Shown: positions 13,729 through 14,986 of the stretch, piece by piece | Position numbering within the stretch: the stretch's first letter is position 1 | How the letters are laid out: every line of letters starts with the position of its first letter | Source of the DNA: an uncultured Ruminobacter sp. | GTDB taxonomy: Bacteria; Pseudomonadota; Gammaproteobacteria; Enterobacterales; Succinivibrionaceae | Length of the DNA stretch: 14,986 nt | Reading direction: 5' to 3' | Assembly: GCA_900767005.1 (NCBI GenBank) | Contig: CAAFXL010000123.1 | Coordinates: 1-14,986 of the forward strand | Made by a program: the position numbers and the translations under genes | The notes under the pieces: model-generated | What the model saw: the letters and a program-made list of their open reading frames with translations, nothing else | What the model was told of the DNA's origin: nothing | Databases searched by the model: none

Positions 13729-14415
13729 ATGAGAAATGGAGTTTTAATTATTAATACTCTTGTAATTTCGATTGCATTAGTATTATCAGGATTTATTATT
13801 AAACCTTATTTAGAAGAGGCAAGTAATCAATACCTATCCCAAAAAAGATCAATTGTTGTTAAAGGATTGGCTGAAAAAGAAGTAAAAGCAAATATTGCAA
13901 GTTTTACTTTTAGTTTTGGTTATCGTAATACTGATAAACAAGGTTTATGGTTCTCTCTAAAAAATGCTAAGAATGATATTGAAGAATATTTTATTAAAAA
14001 TGGTATAAAGGCTGATGAAATAAGTTATATAACCTCAAGTGCTGGGGCTAATACTTATGAAAAAGATGAATTAGGCTTTTATAATTCTCATATCTTTGGT
14101 CGTATTGATACCTCAAATTTTGAGGCGATAAAGAAGGTTCAAGAAAATATCAATCAAATGTATGATAAAGGCCATATCTTAGAACTATCAGAACCAACTT
14201 ACCTTTATACGGAACTTGGAACTATTAAAGATGAAATGCTTGGGGAAGCAGTAAAAAATGCTTACAAAGCAGGTAATGAATTTGTATCTGAATCTGGTTC
14301 AAAGATCGGTTCATTAAAAAAGGCTAACCAAGGATTATTTTCAATTAATGATAGTAACGACCCAAAGACCAAGGTAGTTAGGGTGGTTTCAACTGTCGAA
14401 TACTTAATTGATTAA
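13729..14415 (+). CDS. SIMPL-domain (DUF541) membrane-anchored protein, paralogue 3 of 3
   Basis: This has 228 residues. The anchor (4-24, GVLIINTLVISIALVLSGFII) is followed by IVVKGLAEKEVKANIASFTFSF (42-63), the helix around GTIKDEMLGEAVKNAYKAG, and ANQGLFSIND...KVVRVVSTVEYLID. It differs from the other two by lacking the NEIKP form of the helix motif and by YRNTDK after the first strand. AAGAAGG seven bases upstream (13715-13721) is the Shine-Dalgarno. It starts 12 bases after paralogue 2, so all three are one operon ending at the terminator at 14423. Like its neighbours it has no enzymatic motif. Confidence 0.85.
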   Translation: MRNGVLIINTLVISIALVLSGFIIKPYLEEASNQYLSQKRSIVVKGLAEKEVKANIASFTFSFGYRNTDKQGLWFSLKNAKNDIEEYFIKNGIKADEISYITSSAGANTYEKDELGFYNSHIFGRIDTSNFEAIKKVQENINQMYDKGHILELSEPTYLYTELGTIKDEMLGEAVKNAYKAGNEFVSESGSKIGSLKKANQGLFSINDSNDPKTKVVRVVSTVEYLID

Positions 14416-14422
14416 CCTTATT

Positions 14423-14480
14423 AAATGTGCAAATAGATTATTTTTAATACAAATTGTTTTCTTTTTGCACATTTTTCTTT
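14423..14480 (+). terminator. Terminator of the SIMPL operon
   Basis: AAATGTGCAAA (14423-14433) and TTTGCACATTT (14464-14474) are a perfect 11-base inverted repeat, followed by TTTCTTT. The 30-base loop is long, so folding in vivo may be slower than usual, but position and T-run fit an intrinsic terminator just after the last stop codon. Confidence 0.6.
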
Positions 14481-14507
14481 AATTTTTACGAAAAAAGAAA
14501 AAAATAT

Positions 14508-14535
14508 TTGACTTTAAGTTTTTATACTGTAAAAT
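14508..14535 (+). promoter_or_regulatory. Promoter of the Phe-Thr tRNA array
   Basis: TTGACT (14508-14513) and TAAAAT (14530-14535) are 16 bases apart, ten bases before the first tRNA, with a GC-rich discriminator (AGCCG). This is the best -35 in the window. Confidence 0.75.
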
Positions 14536-14545
14536 AGCCGTTGTT

Positions 14546-14621
14546 GCCCAGATAGCTCAGTCGGTAGAGCAGGGGATTGAAAATCCCCGTGTCGGTGGTT
14601 CGATTCCGCCTCTGGGCACCA
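14546..14621 (+). tRNA. tRNA-Phe (GAA), copy 1
   Basis: This is a 76-base cloverleaf with acceptor GCCCAGA/TCTGGGC, discriminator A and encoded CCA. The anticodon GAA is at 14579-14581 within ATTGAAAAT. The T-loop is GTTCGAT. It is identical to the copy at 14811. Confidence 0.97.
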
Positions 14622-14625
14622 GTTT

Positions 14626-14701
<76 letters not shown>

Positions 14702-14785
14702 TTCAAAATCCAAATTCTTTAAACCAAGATTGATTTAGTACATTCTATTTTTTGTTTTGTATCTCTCAATAGGTTAGAAGTTTTT

Positions 14786-14803
14786 ACTGTTTGTAAAAAC
14801 AGT
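14786..14803 (+). repeat. Hairpin in the spacer between tRNA repeat units
   Basis: ACTGTTT (14786-14792) pairs perfectly with AAACAGT (14797-14803) around GTAA, seven bases before the second tRNA-Phe. There is no T-run after it. It may be a precursor-processing hairpin. The rest of the 109-base spacer shows no convincing promoter. Confidence 0.45.
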
Positions 14804-14810
14804 TAAATTT

Positions 14811-14886
14811 GCCCAGATAGCTCAGTCGGTAGAGCAGGGGATTGAAAATCCCCGTGTCGGTGGTTCGATTCCGCCTCTGGGCACCA
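14811..14886 (+). tRNA. tRNA-Phe (GAA), copy 2
   Basis: This is identical to 14546-14621, with anticodon at 14844-14846 and encoded CCA. It starts the second unit of a tandem duplication. Confidence 0.97.
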
Positions 14887-14889
14887 CTT

Positions 14890-14965
<76 letters not shown>

Positions 14966-14986
14966 TTCAAAATCCAAATTCTTTAA

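Noticed and set aside
14702..14810. Independent promoter for the second tRNA-Phe/Thr pair
   Set aside because: TTGTTT-like hexamers exist but no -10 at proper spacing; read-through from the promoter at 14508-14535 is simpler.

Overview
The window is AT-rich (about 30% G+C by eye) chromosomal DNA from a bacterium, most likely a gammaproteobacterium. RsgA, TrmN6, SecA, HemW, RdgB, a YqaB-like phosphatase and Hfq all read closest to the enterobacterial proteins as I remember them. The insertion sequence and the low G+C would suit a host-associated or gut lineage such as the Succinivibrionaceae, but that placement is a guess. The first 20 bases are Illumina adapter sequence and the last bases lie inside a tandem tRNA duplication, so this is a whole assembled contig with artificial ends.

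Layout, left to right. Adapter (1-20). A 3'-truncated rsgA on the minus strand (21-650). A promoter, two identical tRNA-Gly(GCC) genes and trmN6 on the plus strand (808-1807). A 224-bp leader region and then secA (2032-4734). A complete IS4-superfamily element of the IS1634 type (4754-6695) lies between the convergent secA and hemW genes. Next comes a minus-strand operon, transcribed in the order lpd-like flavoprotein, rdgB, hemW (9972 down to 6750). A YqaB-like HAD phosphatase (10134-10739) converges on hfq (10835-11158, minus) across a perfect bidirectional terminator. A divergent MEMO-like gene (11304-12059, minus) is transcribed away from an operon of three tandem SIMPL-domain paralogues (12313-14415). 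The contig ends in a Phe-Thr-Phe-Thr tRNA array (14546-14965).

Most genes are housekeeping functions: ribosome assembly (RsgA), tRNA and tRNA modification (tRNA-Gly, TrmN6), protein export (SecA), nucleotide-pool cleaning (RdgB), heme handling (HemW) and RNA chaperoning (Hfq). The more unusual content is a set of families that have lost key residues. The dihydrolipoamide-dehydrogenase-like protein lacks both redox cysteines but keeps the catalytic His-Glu pair and both dinucleotide folds. Hfq lacks the proximal-pore histidine. The MEMO-like protein lacks all recognisable metal ligands. A block of three SIMPL paralogues, each with an N-terminal membrane segment, has no recognised partner.

I found no CRISPR array, phage module or defence island. 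The best candidates for new biology are the cysteine-less flavoprotein, the triple SIMPL operon with its divergent MEMO-like neighbour, and the architecture of the insertion sequence's left end.
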